Below, one piece after another: positions 36,064-44,700 of a stretch of 62,323 nt of DNA. Numbering within the stretch: position 1 is the stretch's first letter; the number at the start of each line of letters is the position of its first letter. Where the stretch lies: assembly GCA_015059685.1 (NCBI GenBank), contig SUZW01000012.1:1-62323 (forward strand), in the 5' to 3' direction. Source of the DNA: Rikenellaceae bacterium. GTDB taxonomy: Bacteria > Bacteroidota > Bacteroidia > Bacteroidales > Rikenellaceae. The notes under the pieces were generated by a model. The model ran no database searches. It saw only the letters and a list, made by a program, of their open reading frames with translations, and had not been told where the DNA came from. A program made the position numbers and the translations under genes.

Positions 36064-36588
36064 TTAATTGTTTCTTTCTTCGAGTGTCTTCACGATACCC
36101 GCAATCTTTTGTCCTGCACTACCCTGCAATGCCGAAATGACATTCTTAGCAGGCGACTGCAAGAGCGAAATAATGTCGCCGATAAGCTCCTCGCGGCTCT
36201 TGATTGTGCAGAGCGCATCCAACTGGTTGTCGCCAACATATACGCAACCCTCAACCGAGGCTGCCTTCAATACAGGCTTGTCCGAACTCTTGCGGAACTC
36301 CTTGATAAGGAGCGCAGGAGCCTTACCTGTGTTTGCGAACATTACCGAAGTAGGACCCTGAAGAACCTTCAACAACTCAGCATCCGCCAAATTCATCTTC
36401 TCGAGTGCCTTGCCGAGCAATGTGTTCTTTACGACTACCAACTTGATGTCGTTCTCGAAACACTTACGACGCAACTGCGCTGTCTGCTCTGCATTCAACG
36501 CCTCGATATCGGTGATATAGAAGTGAGGATACTGGCCAAGTTGTGCAGCGATACTCTCTATTACAAGTGCTTTTTCTTCCTTAGTCAT
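36064..36588 (-). CDS. rplJ: 50S ribosomal protein L10
   Basis: 174 residues. L10 anchors the L7/L12 dimers to 23S rRNA. The N-terminal RNA-binding domain (KEEKALVIESIAAQL; VVVKNTLLGKAL) and the C-terminal helix that carries L12 are visible. It starts 14 bases after rplA, so the L10-binding leader often present before rplJ must be short or overlap rplA. Confidence 0.97.
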   Translation of the reverse strand: MTKEEKALVIESIAAQLGQYPHFYITDIEALNAEQTAQLRRKCFENDIKLVVVKNTLLGKALEKMNLADAELLKVLQGPTSVMFANTGKAPALLIKEFRKSSDKPVLKAASVEGCVYVGDNQLDALCTIKSREELIGDIISLLQSPAKNVISALQGSAGQKIAGIVKTLEERNN

Positions 36589-36602
36589 CGTCTTTCCTCC
36601 CT

Positions 36603-37301
36603 TTATTTGGTTTCAACTGATTTAGTATCAATCTGCACACCCGGACTCATCGTAGTCGAAAGGTAGATGCTACGAACATATGTTCCCTTTGCAGCAGAAG
36701 GTTTGAGCTTAAGGATCATTCCCATTACCTCCTTCGCGTTATCTACAATCTGCTCCGGAGTGAACGATACCTTACCGATAGAAGTGTGGATAATACCGAA
36801 CTTATCAACCTTGAAGTCGATCTTTCCGGCCTTAACCTCTGTAACAGCCTTGCCGACCTCCATTGTAACGGTTCCGGTCTTTGGGTTTGGCATCAAACCA
36901 CGAGGACCGAGGATACGACCGAGCGCACCAACCTTACCCATTACATTTGGAGTACAGATGATAACATCTACATCGGTCCAACCCGACTTGATCTTATCAA
37001 CATACTCGTCAAGACCTACATAGTCTGCGCCCGCAGCCTGTGCCTCTGCCTCCTTCTCTGGGGTACACAATACGAGAACTCGTACTGTCTTACCTGTTCC
37101 GTGAGGAAGAGTTACAACACCACGAACCATCTGATTTGCCTTACGAGGGTCTACACCCAAACGCACGTCAATATCTACTGAAGCATCAAATTTCGTAAAG
37201 GTGATTTCCTTCAGAAGAGCAGCAGCCTCACTGAGCTTGTAAGCCTTGTTAGGCTCGACCTTTGCGTAGGCAATCTTTTGATTTTTTGTCAATTTACTCA
37301 T
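36603..37301 (-). CDS. rplA: 50S ribosomal protein L1
   Basis: 232 residues. L1 forms the mobile side stalk that moves deacylated tRNA, and it often represses its own operon. Signature [20 protein letters not shown] (about 125-144) is complete. Close spacing (14 bases) to rplK upstream. Confidence 0.98.
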   Translation of the reverse strand: MSKLTKNQKIAYAKVEPNKAYKLSEAAALLKEITFTKFDASVDIDVRLGVDPRKANQMVRGVVTLPHGTGKTVRVLVLCTPEKEAEAQAAGADYVGLDEYVDKIKSGWTDVDVIICTPNVMGKVGALGRILGPRGLMPNPKTGTVTMEVGKAVTEVKAGKIDFKVDKFGIIHTSIGKVSFTPEQIVDNAKEVMGMILKLKPSAAKGTYVRSIYLSTTMSPGVQIDTKSVETK

Positions 37302-37315
37302 CTCTTTGTAACGAA

Positions 37316-37756
37316 TTACAGGTTAGGAAATTCACCAACTACGCTGATACCCATACTGCGTGCAGTACCGGCAACCATACGCATTGCAGCCTCCAAGGTG
37401 AAGCAGTTCAAGTCCGGCATCTTGTCCTTGGCAATCTCGGCAACCTGATCCCAAGTTACCTGACCTACCTTGGTTCGGTTCGGCTGTGCCGAGCCCGACT
37501 TTACTTTTGCAGCATCTTTGAGCTGAACGGCTACTGGTGGCTGTTTTACGACGAAATCAAACGATTTATCGCTATAAACTGTGATGATAACTGGAAGCAC
37601 CTTGCCCGCCTTGTCCTGTGTACGAGCGTTGAATTGCTTACAGAAGTCCATGATGTTGACTCCCTTCGAACCCAACGCAGGACCTACCGGTGGAGAAGGG
37701 TTGGCAGCACCACCTTTAATCTGCAACTTAATAAATGCAGCAACCTCTTTTGCCAT
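37316..37756 (-). CDS. rplK: 50S ribosomal protein L11
   Basis: 146 residues. L11 forms the GTPase-associated centre with 23S rRNA and is needed for RelA activation by stalled ribosomes (a RelA-type enzyme is encoded at 14.6 kb). The N-terminal proline-rich segment [20 protein letters not shown] and the C-terminal rRNA-binding end [11 protein letters not shown] are conserved. Confidence 0.98.
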   Translation of the reverse strand: MAKEVAAFIKLQIKGGAANPSPPVGPALGSKGVNIMDFCKQFNARTQDKAGKVLPVIITVYSDKSFDFVVKQPPVAVQLKDAAKVKSGSAQPNRTKVGQVTWDQVAEIAKDKMPDLNCFTLEAAMRMVAGTARSMGISVVGEFPNL

Positions 37757-37770
37757 AGTTTTCCTGGTTT

Positions 37771-38337
37771 TTATTCTTTTTCTACTTGTGTGAAGCTCAA
37801 CTCCATAGGAGTCTTGCGTCCAAATATCTTCACCGAAACAACGAGCTTCTTTGCCTCGTTATTGACACTCTCAATAGTACCTTGGAAGCTTGAGAATGGG
37901 CCGTCTGTAACCTTTACGACCTCGCCAACAACGAAAGGAACCTCCTGCTCCTCCTCCATCTCGTTCATCTCATCTACCAACCCAAGCATACGGCTAACCT
38001 CTTGTGGACGAAGCGCCATCGCATTGAGCTTTCGACCGTCCTCTCGGGTCTCACCCAAGAAGCCGAGAACATGTGGAATATTGCGAATGATATATGGTAT
38101 TTGTCCGTCAAATATAGCCTCTACCAACACATAACCCGGGTACGAAGGCTTCTCCTTCGATACCTTCTTTCCGTTACGAATGGTATAGACCTTCTCTGTA
38201 GGGATAAGAACTTGCGAGATGTAGTCCTCAAGGTGCGAACGGCGTATCTCGGCCTCGAGGTACTCCTTCACCTTATTCTCCTTGCCACCAATGGCTCGGA
38301 CTACATACCACTGCTTCTCTATCTGGTTTTCGCTCAT
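37771..38337 (-). CDS. nusG: transcription termination/antitermination protein NusG
   Basis: 188 residues. The NGN domain ([20 protein letters not shown], about 7-26; [11 protein letters not shown]) is followed by a C-terminal KOW domain ([20 protein letters not shown], about 134-153). NusG couples RNA polymerase to Rho or the ribosome. Placed between secE and rplK as in most bacteria. Confidence 0.97.
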   Translation of the reverse strand: MSENQIEKQWYVVRAIGGKENKVKEYLEAEIRRSHLEDYISQVLIPTEKVYTIRNGKKVSKEKPSYPGYVLVEAIFDGQIPYIIRNIPHVLGFLGETREDGRKLNAMALRPQEVSRMLGLVDEMNEMEEEQEVPFVVGEVVKVTDGPFSSFQGTIESVNNEAKKLVVSVKIFGRKTPMELSFTQVEKE

Positions 38338-38363
38338 AACTTAAATAACGACTACCGTCTTAC

Positions 38364-38552
38364 TTAAAAGTTTCCCAATAACTTGTACACTCCGCTCATC
38401 ACAGCCTCGAACGATATATCCATCACCAAGACAACGAGCGAGAAGATAAGCGATGCTACCATCACTACCACCGTCGAACTCTGCAACGAAGAGAAAGAAG
38501 GCCACGAAACCTTCTCTACAAGCTCTCTGTAAGAATCTTTAATGTATCCCAT
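38364..38552 (-). CDS. secE: preprotein translocase subunit SecE
   Basis: 62 residues. The conserved cytoplasmic amphipathic helix ends in ELVEKVSWPS, followed by a single TM segment (about 28-50, VVVMVASLIFSLVVLVMDIS). SecE clamps SecY in the translocon. Short single-TM form, as usual outside Enterobacteria. Confidence 0.95.
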   Translation of the reverse strand: MGYIKDSYRELVEKVSWPSFSSLQSSTVVVMVASLIFSLVVLVMDISFEAVMSGVYKLLGNF

Positions 38553-38620
38553 TTCTTATCCTTTCTTCTTTATGATATGCGAGTCTTTCTCGGTCTTCGA
38601 CCTCAAACGCCTCGCAGTGG

Positions 38621-38691
38621 CAGGAGCAGAGAGATTCGAACTCCCATCAACGGTTTTGGAGACCGCTATTCTACCCTTGAACTATGCTCCT
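38621..38691 (-). tRNA. tRNA-Trp (CCA)
   Basis: 71-nt cloverleaf on the minus strand: acceptor AGGAGCA/TGCTCCT, discriminator G73, anticodon loop CTCCAAA, T-arm GGAGTTCGAATCTC. CCA is not encoded. Between tuf and secE. Confidence 0.96.
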
Positions 38692-38735
38692 AAATTGGGA
38701 GCGGTGTTGCCCGCTCCCGTTATAGTCTTCGAGAA

Positions 38736-39920
38736 TTACTCGAGAACCTTCAAAATCTGACCTGCACCTACGGTACGACCACCCTCACGGATTGCGAAAC
38801 GAAGACCCTCGTTCAACGCTACAGGGTAAATCAACTCTACAGTGATAGTCACGTGGTCACCAGGCATTACCATATCTACGCCCTCTGGCAACGATACCTC
38901 ACCGGTAACATCCATAGTACGGAGATAGAACTGAGGACGATACTTGTTGTGGAATGGAGTGTGACGACCACCCTCTTCCTTCTTCAACACGTAAACCTCT
39001 GCAGTGAACTTGGTGTGAGGCTTAATCGAACCTGGCTTAGCCACAACCATACCACGCTTAACCTCCTTCTTGTCGATACCACGCATCAAGAGACCTACAT
39101 TATCACCAGCCTCACCCTCATCGAGGAGCTTGCGGAACATCTCGACACCTGTACAAGTCGAAGAGAGCGACTTCTCACCCAAACCTACGATCTCAACTGG
39201 ATCACCTACATGGATAACACCAGTCTCGATACGACCTGTTACAACGGTACCACGACCTGTAATCGAGAATACATCCTCAACTGGCATCAAGAATGGCTTC
39301 TCATTCTCACGCTGTGGAATTGGCACATACTCGTCAACTGCAGCCATGAGCTCCATAATCTTCTCCTCCCAAGTTGGCTCGCCATTGAGACCACCGAGAG
39401 CAGAACCACGGATGATAGGGCAGTTCTCATCGAAGTCGTACTTCGCCAAGAGGTCACGAACCTCCATCTCAACGAGGTCGAGCATCTCTGGATCGTCAAC
39501 CATATCACACTTGTTCAAGAATACAACGATACGAGGTACATTCACCTGCTTTGCAAGAAGAACGTGCTCGTTAGTCTGAGGCATAGGACCATCAGTAGCA
39601 GCAACTACCAAGATAGCACCGTCCATCTGCGCAGCACCGGTAACCATGTTCTTCACATAGTCGGCGTGACCTGGACAGTCTACGTGAGCATAGTGACGGT
39701 TTGCAGTCTGATACTCAACGTGAGCAGTGTTGATGGTGATACCACGCTCCTTCTCCTCTGGTGCGTTATCGATCGAATCGAAAGAACGCAACTCCGAAAG
39801 ACCTGCCTTTGCAAGTACGGTGGTGATAGCAGCAGTAAGAGTAGTCTTACCGTGGTCTACGTGTCCAATAGTACCGATGTTCACATGCGGTTTTGAACGC
39901 TCAAATTTTTCTTTTGCCAT
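38736..39920 (-). CDS. tuf: elongation factor Tu
   Basis: 394 residues. Delivers aminoacyl-tRNA to the ribosome. G1 GHVDHGKT (19-26), switch [14 protein letters not shown]3 DCPGHADY, G4 NKCD and G5 GSAL are all present, then domains 2 and 3 ending in [11 protein letters not shown] single tuf copy sits in the tRNA-tuf-rpoBC block, away from the str operon. Confidence 0.99.
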   Translation of the reverse strand: MAKEKFERSKPHVNIGTIGHVDHGKTTLTAAITTVLAKAGLSELRSFDSIDNAPEEKERGITINTAHVEYQTANRHYAHVDCPGHADYVKNMVTGAAQMDGAILVVAATDGPMPQTNEHVLLAKQVNVPRIVVFLNKCDMVDDPEMLDLVEMEVRDLLAKYDFDENCPIIRGSALGGLNGEPTWEEKIMELMAAVDEYVPIPQRENEKPFLMPVEDVFSITGRGTVVTGRIETGVIHVGDPVEIVGLGEKSLSSTCTGVEMFRKLLDEGEAGDNVGLLMRGIDKKEVKRGMVVAKPGSIKPHTKFTAEVYVLKKEEGGRHTPFHNKYRPQFYLRTMDVTGEVSLPEGVDMVMPGDHVTITVELIYPVALNEGLRFAIREGGRTVGAGQILKVLE

Positions 39921-39998
39921 AGCTTTAAAATCTATTAATAGTTTATTAAAAAGTTTAACTCTATATTGTTAGTTGTTAAGGTTCTTATGCAGACACAA

Positions 39999-40030
39999 GC
40001 AATGCCCCTTCGTTCTGAAAGGTGCATTGC
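39999..40030 (-). promoter_or_regulatory. hairpin between tRNA-Gly and tuf
   Basis: GCAATGC pairs with GCATTGC, with an inner CCTT/AAGG. Not followed by a T-run. Probably a processing structure separating the tRNA precursors from the tuf message. Confidence 0.4.
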
Positions 40031-40045
40031 GTATGTCGTAACGAG

Positions 40046-40118
40046 AGCGGAAGACGAGGCTCAAACTCGCGACCCTTAGCTTGGAAGGCTAATGCTCTAT
40101 CAACTGAGCTACTTCCGC
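40046..40118 (-). tRNA. tRNA-Gly (TCC)
   Basis: 73-nt cloverleaf: acceptor GCGGAAG/CTTCCGC, U73, anticodon stem TTAGC/GCTAA with loop CTTCCAA (TCC). CCA is not encoded. Confidence 0.96.
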
Positions 40119-40152
40119 ATTATGCTAAAAACTCTCTGTTTCGCTTATTTGG

Positions 40153-40235
40153 TGGGAAGAGATGGATTCGAACCACCGAAGGTAAAAACCAGCAGATTTA
40201 CAGTCTGCCCCATTTGGCCACTCTGGTATCTTCCC
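40153..40235 (-). tRNA. tRNA-Tyr (GTA)
   Basis: 83-nt tRNA with a long variable arm; acceptor GGGAAGA/TCTTCCC, A73, anticodon stem GCAGA/TCTGC with loop CTGTAAA (GTA). CCA is not encoded. Confidence 0.96.
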
Positions 40236-40272
40236 AAAGCTGATTAGTCACTCTCTGTCTTACTGACCTTGG

Positions 40273-40346
40273 AGCCGATGGAGGGATTCGAACCCCCGAC
40301 CAGCTGATTACAAATCAGCTGCTCTGGCCAACTGAGCTACATCGGC
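40273..40346 (-). tRNA. tRNA-Thr (TGT)
   Basis: 74-nt cloverleaf: acceptor GCCGATG/CATCGGC, anticodon stem GCTGA/TCAGC with loop TTTGTAA (TGT). First gene of the tRNA-tuf-secE-nusG-rpl-rpo block. Confidence 0.96.
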
Positions 40347-40368
40347 ATTATAGCGACCAATCGAGGTG

Positions 40369-40399
40369 CAAAGTAAACAATAATTTTTGAAACCTCAAA
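40369..40399 (-). promoter_or_regulatory. promoter of the tRNA-tuf block
   Basis: TTTG, 19 bases, TTACTTTG on the minus strand (one mismatch to TAnnTTTG), about 23 bases before tRNA-Thr. Confidence 0.55.
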
Positions 40400-40626
40400 A
40401 TTTTAGCACAACTTTTTCTCGTTTTTTCAAAGAACTCAACTCTTATACCCTCATTATCAGTACATTGCGCCTGTATTTCCGCAACACTCTTTTGTAGAGA
40501 GCCTAAAAATCGAGTGCAAAGATAGAATAGTTTTGTGAATTTTGAAAAAGTTTGGCAAAAAATCTTCCATTAAGAGGGGTATTTTTTCGCTTTTTGCCTA
40601 TACCTATATATAATATATATGCTATC

Positions 40627-40874
40627 GAAACTCTGAAGGGAGGTGGTCAAGGCATAGGTCTATTAGGGTCGTTAGAGGCGTTAGGGTCGTTAGGGAGCGC
40701 TTGGGGTTTAGGTTGTGGGAACTCTGAAGGTTGTCAAGGCGCAGGTGAATTAAGGGATAGTAAGGGCTAGTAACGGCTAGTAAAGAAGGCGCTATACCCT
40801 TACTTGCCCTTAATAGCCCTTACTGGCCATTACTGGCCGTTATCAGACTGCGCCAACTCTCGTCTCTCGTCTAA
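40627..40874. repeat. composite intergenic repeat cassette (copy 4)
   Basis: Same modules and order as 864-1162: AGGGTCGTTAGAGGCGTTAG units, TTAGGTTGTGGGAACTC, GCGCAGGT, the GGGCTAGTAA/TTACTGGCC palindrome (40749-40854), then CTCTCGTCTCTCGTCT. The rest of the gap 40400-40626 is AT-rich and shows nothing recognisable. Confidence 0.8.
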
Positions 40875-40898
40875 TCTTTCAACTCTCCACCCATTTTG

Positions 40899-40930
40899 TT
40901 TGGCAAATCGAAAGATAAGTACTATTTTTG
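40899..40930 (+). promoter_or_regulatory. promoter of the ZIP transporter gene
   Basis: TTTG (40899-40902), 20 bases, TATTTTTG (40923-40930). The transcript would begin only about 7-15 bases before the ATG, so the leader is very short. Confidence 0.7.
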
Positions 40931-40944
40931 TTACGGTAAAGATT

Positions 40945-41733
40945 ATGATTATGAGTTTAGAGATACTACCACTACTGATACTACCCTTTGTCGGCACCAT
41001 TCTGGGTTCGGCAGCAGTACTTTTGTTGAGCGACAAGCGGGCCAAGTCGCTACAAAAACCACTGCTCGGCTTCGCCTCGGGTGTTATGGTTGCGGCATCG
41101 GTGTGGTCGCTCCTCATACCCGCAATCGAGGAGTCGCAGGCGATGGGTAACTTTGCGTGGTTGCCGGCCGTGGTTGGTTTCTTGGCAGGTATGGGTTTTA
41201 TGCTCCTTTTGGATATCGCCATACCCCACCTTCACCTCGATAGTGACGCCCCCGAAGGTCCTCGCTCGAAGTTGGGTCGCTCGACGATGCTCGTATTGGC
41301 CATTACTCTCCACAACATCCCCGAAGGTATGGCTGTAGGTGTCGTGGCTGCGGGTGTAGTGGCTGGTAATGTAGGCATATCGCTTGCCGGAGCCATAGCA
41401 CTCTCGGTAGGTATAGCTCTGCAAAACATCCCCGAAGGGGCCATTATATCTATGCCTCTGCGTTCAGCGGGCAACACACGAGGTCGAGCCTTCTCCATGG
41501 GCGCACTCTCGGGCATTGTAGAGCCCGTGGCGGCAATACTCACGATAATTTTCAGCGAACATCTTATGGGTATCTTCCCATATATGCTTGCCTTTGCTGC
41601 CGGAGCGATGCTCTATGTTGTCGTCGAGGAGCTTATCCCCGAGTCGCACAGCGGCTCGCACTCCAACCTCTCGACCATCGGCTTTGCCATAGGTTTCGCC
41701 CTGATGATGGTGCTTGATGTTGCACTCGGATAG
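40945..41733 (+). CDS. ZIP-family divalent metal transporter
   Basis: 262 residues from the ATG at 40945 (another ATG lies two codons on). The predicted promoter just upstream rules out the longer frame. Multiple TM segments, a cytoplasmic His/acid loop (AIPHLHLDSDAPEGPRS) and the two ZIP signature helices HNIPEGMAVGV and QNIPEGAIISMPL, then VVEELIPESH near the end. Resembles ZupT-type importers of zinc, iron or manganese. Single gene; metal preference cannot be assigned. The segment is repeat-bordered upstream. Confidence 0.9.
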   Translation: MIMSLEILPLLILPFVGTILGSAAVLLLSDKRAKSLQKPLLGFASGVMVAASVWSLLIPAIEESQAMGNFAWLPAVVGFLAGMGFMLLLDIAIPHLHLDSDAPEGPRSKLGRSTMLVLAITLHNIPEGMAVGVVAAGVVAGNVGISLAGAIALSVGIALQNIPEGAIISMPLRSAGNTRGRAFSMGALSGIVEPVAAILTIIFSEHLMGIFPYMLAFAAGAMLYVVVEELIPESHSGSHSNLSTIGFAIGFALMMVLDVALG

Positions 41734-41806
41734 GTCATCGAGGCACCTAAAAGCAACTGTCAAGAGCCATTTTTATTAGGAAAATCAAAAAATTGTCAAT
41801 TCTCAA

Positions 41807-41836
41807 TTGTCAATTCTCAATTTTTTTATACCTTTG
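41807..41836 (+). promoter_or_regulatory. rpsP-rimM promoter
   Basis: TTG (41807-41809), 19 bases, TACCTTTG (41829-41836). The -33 TTG lies inside a CAATTGTCAATTCTCAATT repeat, so the repeat appears to donate it. Confidence 0.7.
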
Positions 41837-41901
41837 CAGCCGATTAACCTATTGTGGGTTAGTGAAAACCATTTATTAACAATTAAAATTTTATAAGCAT
41901 T

Positions 41902-42444
41902 ATGGCTGTTAAAATTCGTTTGGCACGACATGGTAAGAAGGGTTATGCTTTCTATCACATCGTCGTTGCAGATAGCAGAGCGCCACGAGATGGTAAGTTC
42001 ATTGAGAAGTTGGGTACTTACAATCCTAACACAAATCCTGCTACGATCGACCTGAACTTCGAGCAAGCACTGGGTTGGTTAATGAAGGGCGCACAACCTA
42101 CTGACACTGCCCGTGCAATTCTTTCGTACAAGGGCGTGTTGTACAAGAAACACCTGCTTGGTGGCGTAGCCAAGGGCGCATTCTCGGAGAGCGATGCAGA
42201 GGCAAAGTTCAACAAGTGGCTCGGTGAGAAGGAGGGCAAGGTTGCCGCAAAGGTAAGCAAGCTTGCTGCTGACGCATCGGCTGACAAGAAGGCTCGTCTT
42301 ACTGCAGAGGCTGCAATCAAGGAGGCTCGTGCTGCTGCTATCGCAGAGCGCAAGGCTGCTGCCGAGGCCGAGGCTGCCGCTGCTGCCGCAGAGGCAGAGG
42401 AGGCTCCTGCAGAGGAGGCAACAGAGGCCCCTGCTGAGGAGTAG
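41902..42444 (+). CDS. rpsP: 30S ribosomal protein S16 with Ala/Glu-rich C-terminal extension
   Basis: 180 residues, about twice the length of E. coli S16 (82). The ribosomal part is standard ([59 protein letters not shown]). After about residue 85 comes a long basic-then-acidic extension rich in Ala, Lys and Glu, ending in [15 protein letters not shown]. Long S16 tails are common in Bacteroidetes, though their role is unclear. Followed after 8 bases by rimM. Confidence 0.96.
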   Translation: MAVKIRLARHGKKGYAFYHIVVADSRAPRDGKFIEKLGTYNPNTNPATIDLNFEQALGWLMKGAQPTDTARAILSYKGVLYKKHLLGGVAKGAFSESDAEAKFNKWLGEKEGKVAAKVSKLAADASADKKARLTAEAAIKEARAAAIAERKAAAEAEAAAAAAEAEEAPAEEATEAPAEE

Positions 42445-42452
42445 GTCAAAAG

Positions 42453-42944
42453 ATGTTGACGGTAGGGCGCATAACCAAGCTCTTTGGAGCAGAGGGGGAG
42501 GTCGCAATAAACCTCTACGATACCCTGCCCGACAACTTCAACTGGGAGGAACAACCCTTCTTCACGCGAGTGGAGGAGTTGGTAGTTCCTCTTTTTTGTG
42601 ACAAATTCGAGCGTCGAGGCACCAAAGGTGCCATCGTCGCATTTGCCGATATCGACAACGAGAAGCGTGCCGAGATGTTGCTCGACCACGAGTTGATGCT
42701 CGACATCAAGGAGGAGGGCGACGATGACGAGTTCTATTTCGACGACCTTATCGGCTTCGAGGTGTGCATAGGTCGCACAAAGGGCAAGCTCACCGACTTC
42801 TACGACAACGACTTCAACCCTCTATTCGAGATTGAGCTGAAGGGCAAACACCACCTCGTGCCCGCAGTCGAGGAGTTTATTGCAGCAATAGACTTCGAGA
42901 AGCGTTTTATAAAGTTCGTGCTTCCTGACGGACTTATCGAGTAG
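42453..42944 (+). CDS. rimM: ribosome maturation factor RimM
   Basis: 163 residues. RimM helps 30S head assembly and binds S19. The N-terminal domain opens with LTVGRITKLFGAEGEVAINL. The PRC-barrel-like C-terminal domain holds FDDLIGFEV and ends LVPAVEEFIAAIDFEKRFIK. The rpsP-rimM pairing is classical; trmD and rplS are not next here. Confidence 0.93.
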   Translation: MLTVGRITKLFGAEGEVAINLYDTLPDNFNWEEQPFFTRVEELVVPLFCDKFERRGTKGAIVAFADIDNEKRAEMLLDHELMLDIKEEGDDDEFYFDDLIGFEVCIGRTKGKLTDFYDNDFNPLFEIELKGKHHLVPAVEEFIAAIDFEKRFIKFVLPDGLIE

Positions 42945-42982
42945 TAGAAAACTCCACTCCAAACATATAATTTCTGCGCTTT

Positions 42983-43016
42983 TTTGTATAAAGTCATCGA
43001 CTTTTTACTATCTTTG
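42983..43016 (+). promoter_or_regulatory. nadB promoter
   Basis: TTTG (42983-42986), 22 bases, TATCTTTG (43009-43016), shortly before nadB. Its position shows that codons before 43043 are leader. Confidence 0.6.
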
Positions 43017-43042
43017 CGTTGTCGAACATATCACATACCAAG

Positions 43043-44605
43043 ATGAAAAGTGATTTTTTGGTTATCGGCTCCGGCTCGGCAGGCTTCGGCTTTGCGCTCA
43101 AAGCTGCTGAAAAAGGGAGCGTTACAATCGTAACAAAGGGGCATATCGACGAGTGTAACACCAACTATGCGCAGGGCGGCATCTGCTCTGTGACCTACGC
43201 CCCCGACACCTTCGAGAAACATATTGAGGATACCCTCGTCTGTGGCGCAGGCAAGTGCGATCGCAAGGCGGTGGAGATTGTCGTGAAGAATGCTCCACGC
43301 TCGGCCGAGGACCTAATCCGTTGGGGCACACGCTTCGACCGTCGTGAGGATGGCGGCTTCGACCTCCATCGTGAGGGCGGCCACTCCGAGCACCGCATAC
43401 TCCACTATCAGGACCTTACGGGTGCCGAGATTGAGCGAGCGTTGATTGAGGAGGCTCGACGACACCCCAACATCACGATTTTGGAGAACCACTTTGCCGT
43501 AGATCTGCTCACGCAGCACCATCTCGGCGAGATTGTAACACGCCACACCAGAGGTTTGGCCTGCTTTGGAGCCTACATCCTCAACACCGAGACAAACGAG
43601 ATATTCACGGCTCTGGCAAAGTTCACGGTCGTAGCAGCGGGTGGTTGCGGAAATATCTACCACACCACAACCAACCCGAAGGTCGCTACAGGCGATGGCA
43701 TAGCGATGTGCCACCGTGCCAAGGCCCGTATCGAGAATATGCAGTATATACAGTTCCACCCTACCGCCCTCTACAACCCGGGCGAGCGTCCTTCGTTCCT
43801 CATCACCGAGGCGATGCGTGGCTACGGAGCGATACTGCGTCTGCAAAACGGCAAGGAGTTTATGCAGAAGTACCACCCGATGAAGTCGCTTGCGCCTCGT
43901 GATGTCGTGGCTCGCTCGATAGACCACGAGTTGAAGATCCGTGGCGAGGAGTTTGTCTATCTCGATGTTACTCACATGCCTGCCGAGGAGACCAAGCACC
44001 ACTTCCCGAATATCTACGAGAAGTGTATGTCGATAGGTATCGACATCACGAAGGATATGATACCTGTATGTCCTGCGGCACACTACTGCTGCGGCGGTGT
44101 GAAGGTCGATTACAATGGCGAGAGCTCCATTCGTCGCCTCTATGTCTTGGGCGAGAGCAGCTGTACGGGTTTGCACGGAGCTAACCGTTTGGCATCGAAC
44201 TCACTCACCGAGGCCTTCGTATATTCGAACATCGCAGCCGAACACGCTATCTCGAACCTCGACAAGGTTGATTTCCAGGAGGGTATTCCCGACTGGGACT
44301 TCGAGGGTACGGCCGAGGCCGAGGAGATGGTCCTCGTGATGCAGGATAGAAAGGAGCTGCGCTCGATAATGTCGAACTATGTGGGCATCGTGCGTTCAAA
44401 CCTCCGACTCGACAGAGCTTTGAAGCGCTTGGCGGTGATTTGGCAGGAGACCGAGGAGTTGTACAACCGCACCAAACCATCGAGAGAGTTGTGCGAGTTG
44501 CGAAATATGATTACCGTGGCCTACCTCACCATCAAGCAGGCACGAGAGTGCAAGGAGTCAGTGGGTCTGCACTACACCATCGACTACCCACCGAAAGGGA
44601 ATTGA
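43043..44605 (+). CDS. nadB: L-aspartate oxidase
   Basis: 520 residues from the ATG at 43043. Oxidises L-aspartate to iminoaspartate, the first step of de novo NAD synthesis, with FAD. The dinucleotide-binding GSGSAGFG (9-16), the substrate region HREGGHSEHRILHYQDLTG, ENMQYIQFHPTALYNPGE and the FAD-binding end GESSCTGLHGANRLASNSL are all present, then the helical C-terminus. nadA and nadC are not adjacent in the window. Confidence 0.96.
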   Translation: MKSDFLVIGSGSAGFGFALKAAEKGSVTIVTKGHIDECNTNYAQGGICSVTYAPDTFEKHIEDTLVCGAGKCDRKAVEIVVKNAPRSAEDLIRWGTRFDRREDGGFDLHREGGHSEHRILHYQDLTGAEIERALIEEARRHPNITILENHFAVDLLTQHHLGEIVTRHTRGLACFGAYILNTETNEIFTALAKFTVVAAGGCGNIYHTTTNPKVATGDGIAMCHRAKARIENMQYIQFHPTALYNPGERPSFLITEAMRGYGAILRLQNGKEFMQKYHPMKSLAPRDVVARSIDHELKIRGEEFVYLDVTHMPAEETKHHFPNIYEKCMSIGIDITKDMIPVCPAAHYCCGGVKVDYNGESSIRRLYVLGESSCTGLHGANRLASNSLTEAFVYSNIAAEHAISNLDKVDFQEGIPDWDFEGTAEAEEMVLVMQDRKELRSIMSNYVGIVRSNLRLDRALKRLAVIWQETEELYNRTKPSRELCELRNMITVAYLTIKQARECKESVGLHYTIDYPPKGN

Positions 44606-44613
44606 CAATTGAC

Positions 44614-44652
44614 AAAAAGAGACCAAAAGTGATACTTTTGGTCTCTTTTTTT
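44614..44652 (+). terminator. nadB terminator
   Basis: AGAGACCAAAAG pairs with CTTTTGGTCTCT around a 5-base loop, followed by seven T. A-run on the other side, so it may also serve prfC. Confidence 0.9.
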
Positions 44653-44655
44653 AAG

Positions 44656-44690
44656 CGGGTTATCGAAATGTAACGCAGTAGTTGCTCCTT
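44656..44690 (-). repeat. decayed copy of the stop-abutting palindrome (prfC)
   Basis: GGGTTATCGAAATGTAACGC and AGTAGTTGC match the gene-side part of the gcvH copy (about 22224-22256). Only this part remains, 10 bases beyond the prfC stop. Confidence 0.5.
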
Positions 44691-44700
44691 CAAATGCGAT

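Noticed and set aside
40552..40770. A 72-codon plus-strand frame before the ZIP gene
   Set aside because: It is the translation of the intergenic repeat cassette (Gly/Leu/Glu repetition), not a gene.
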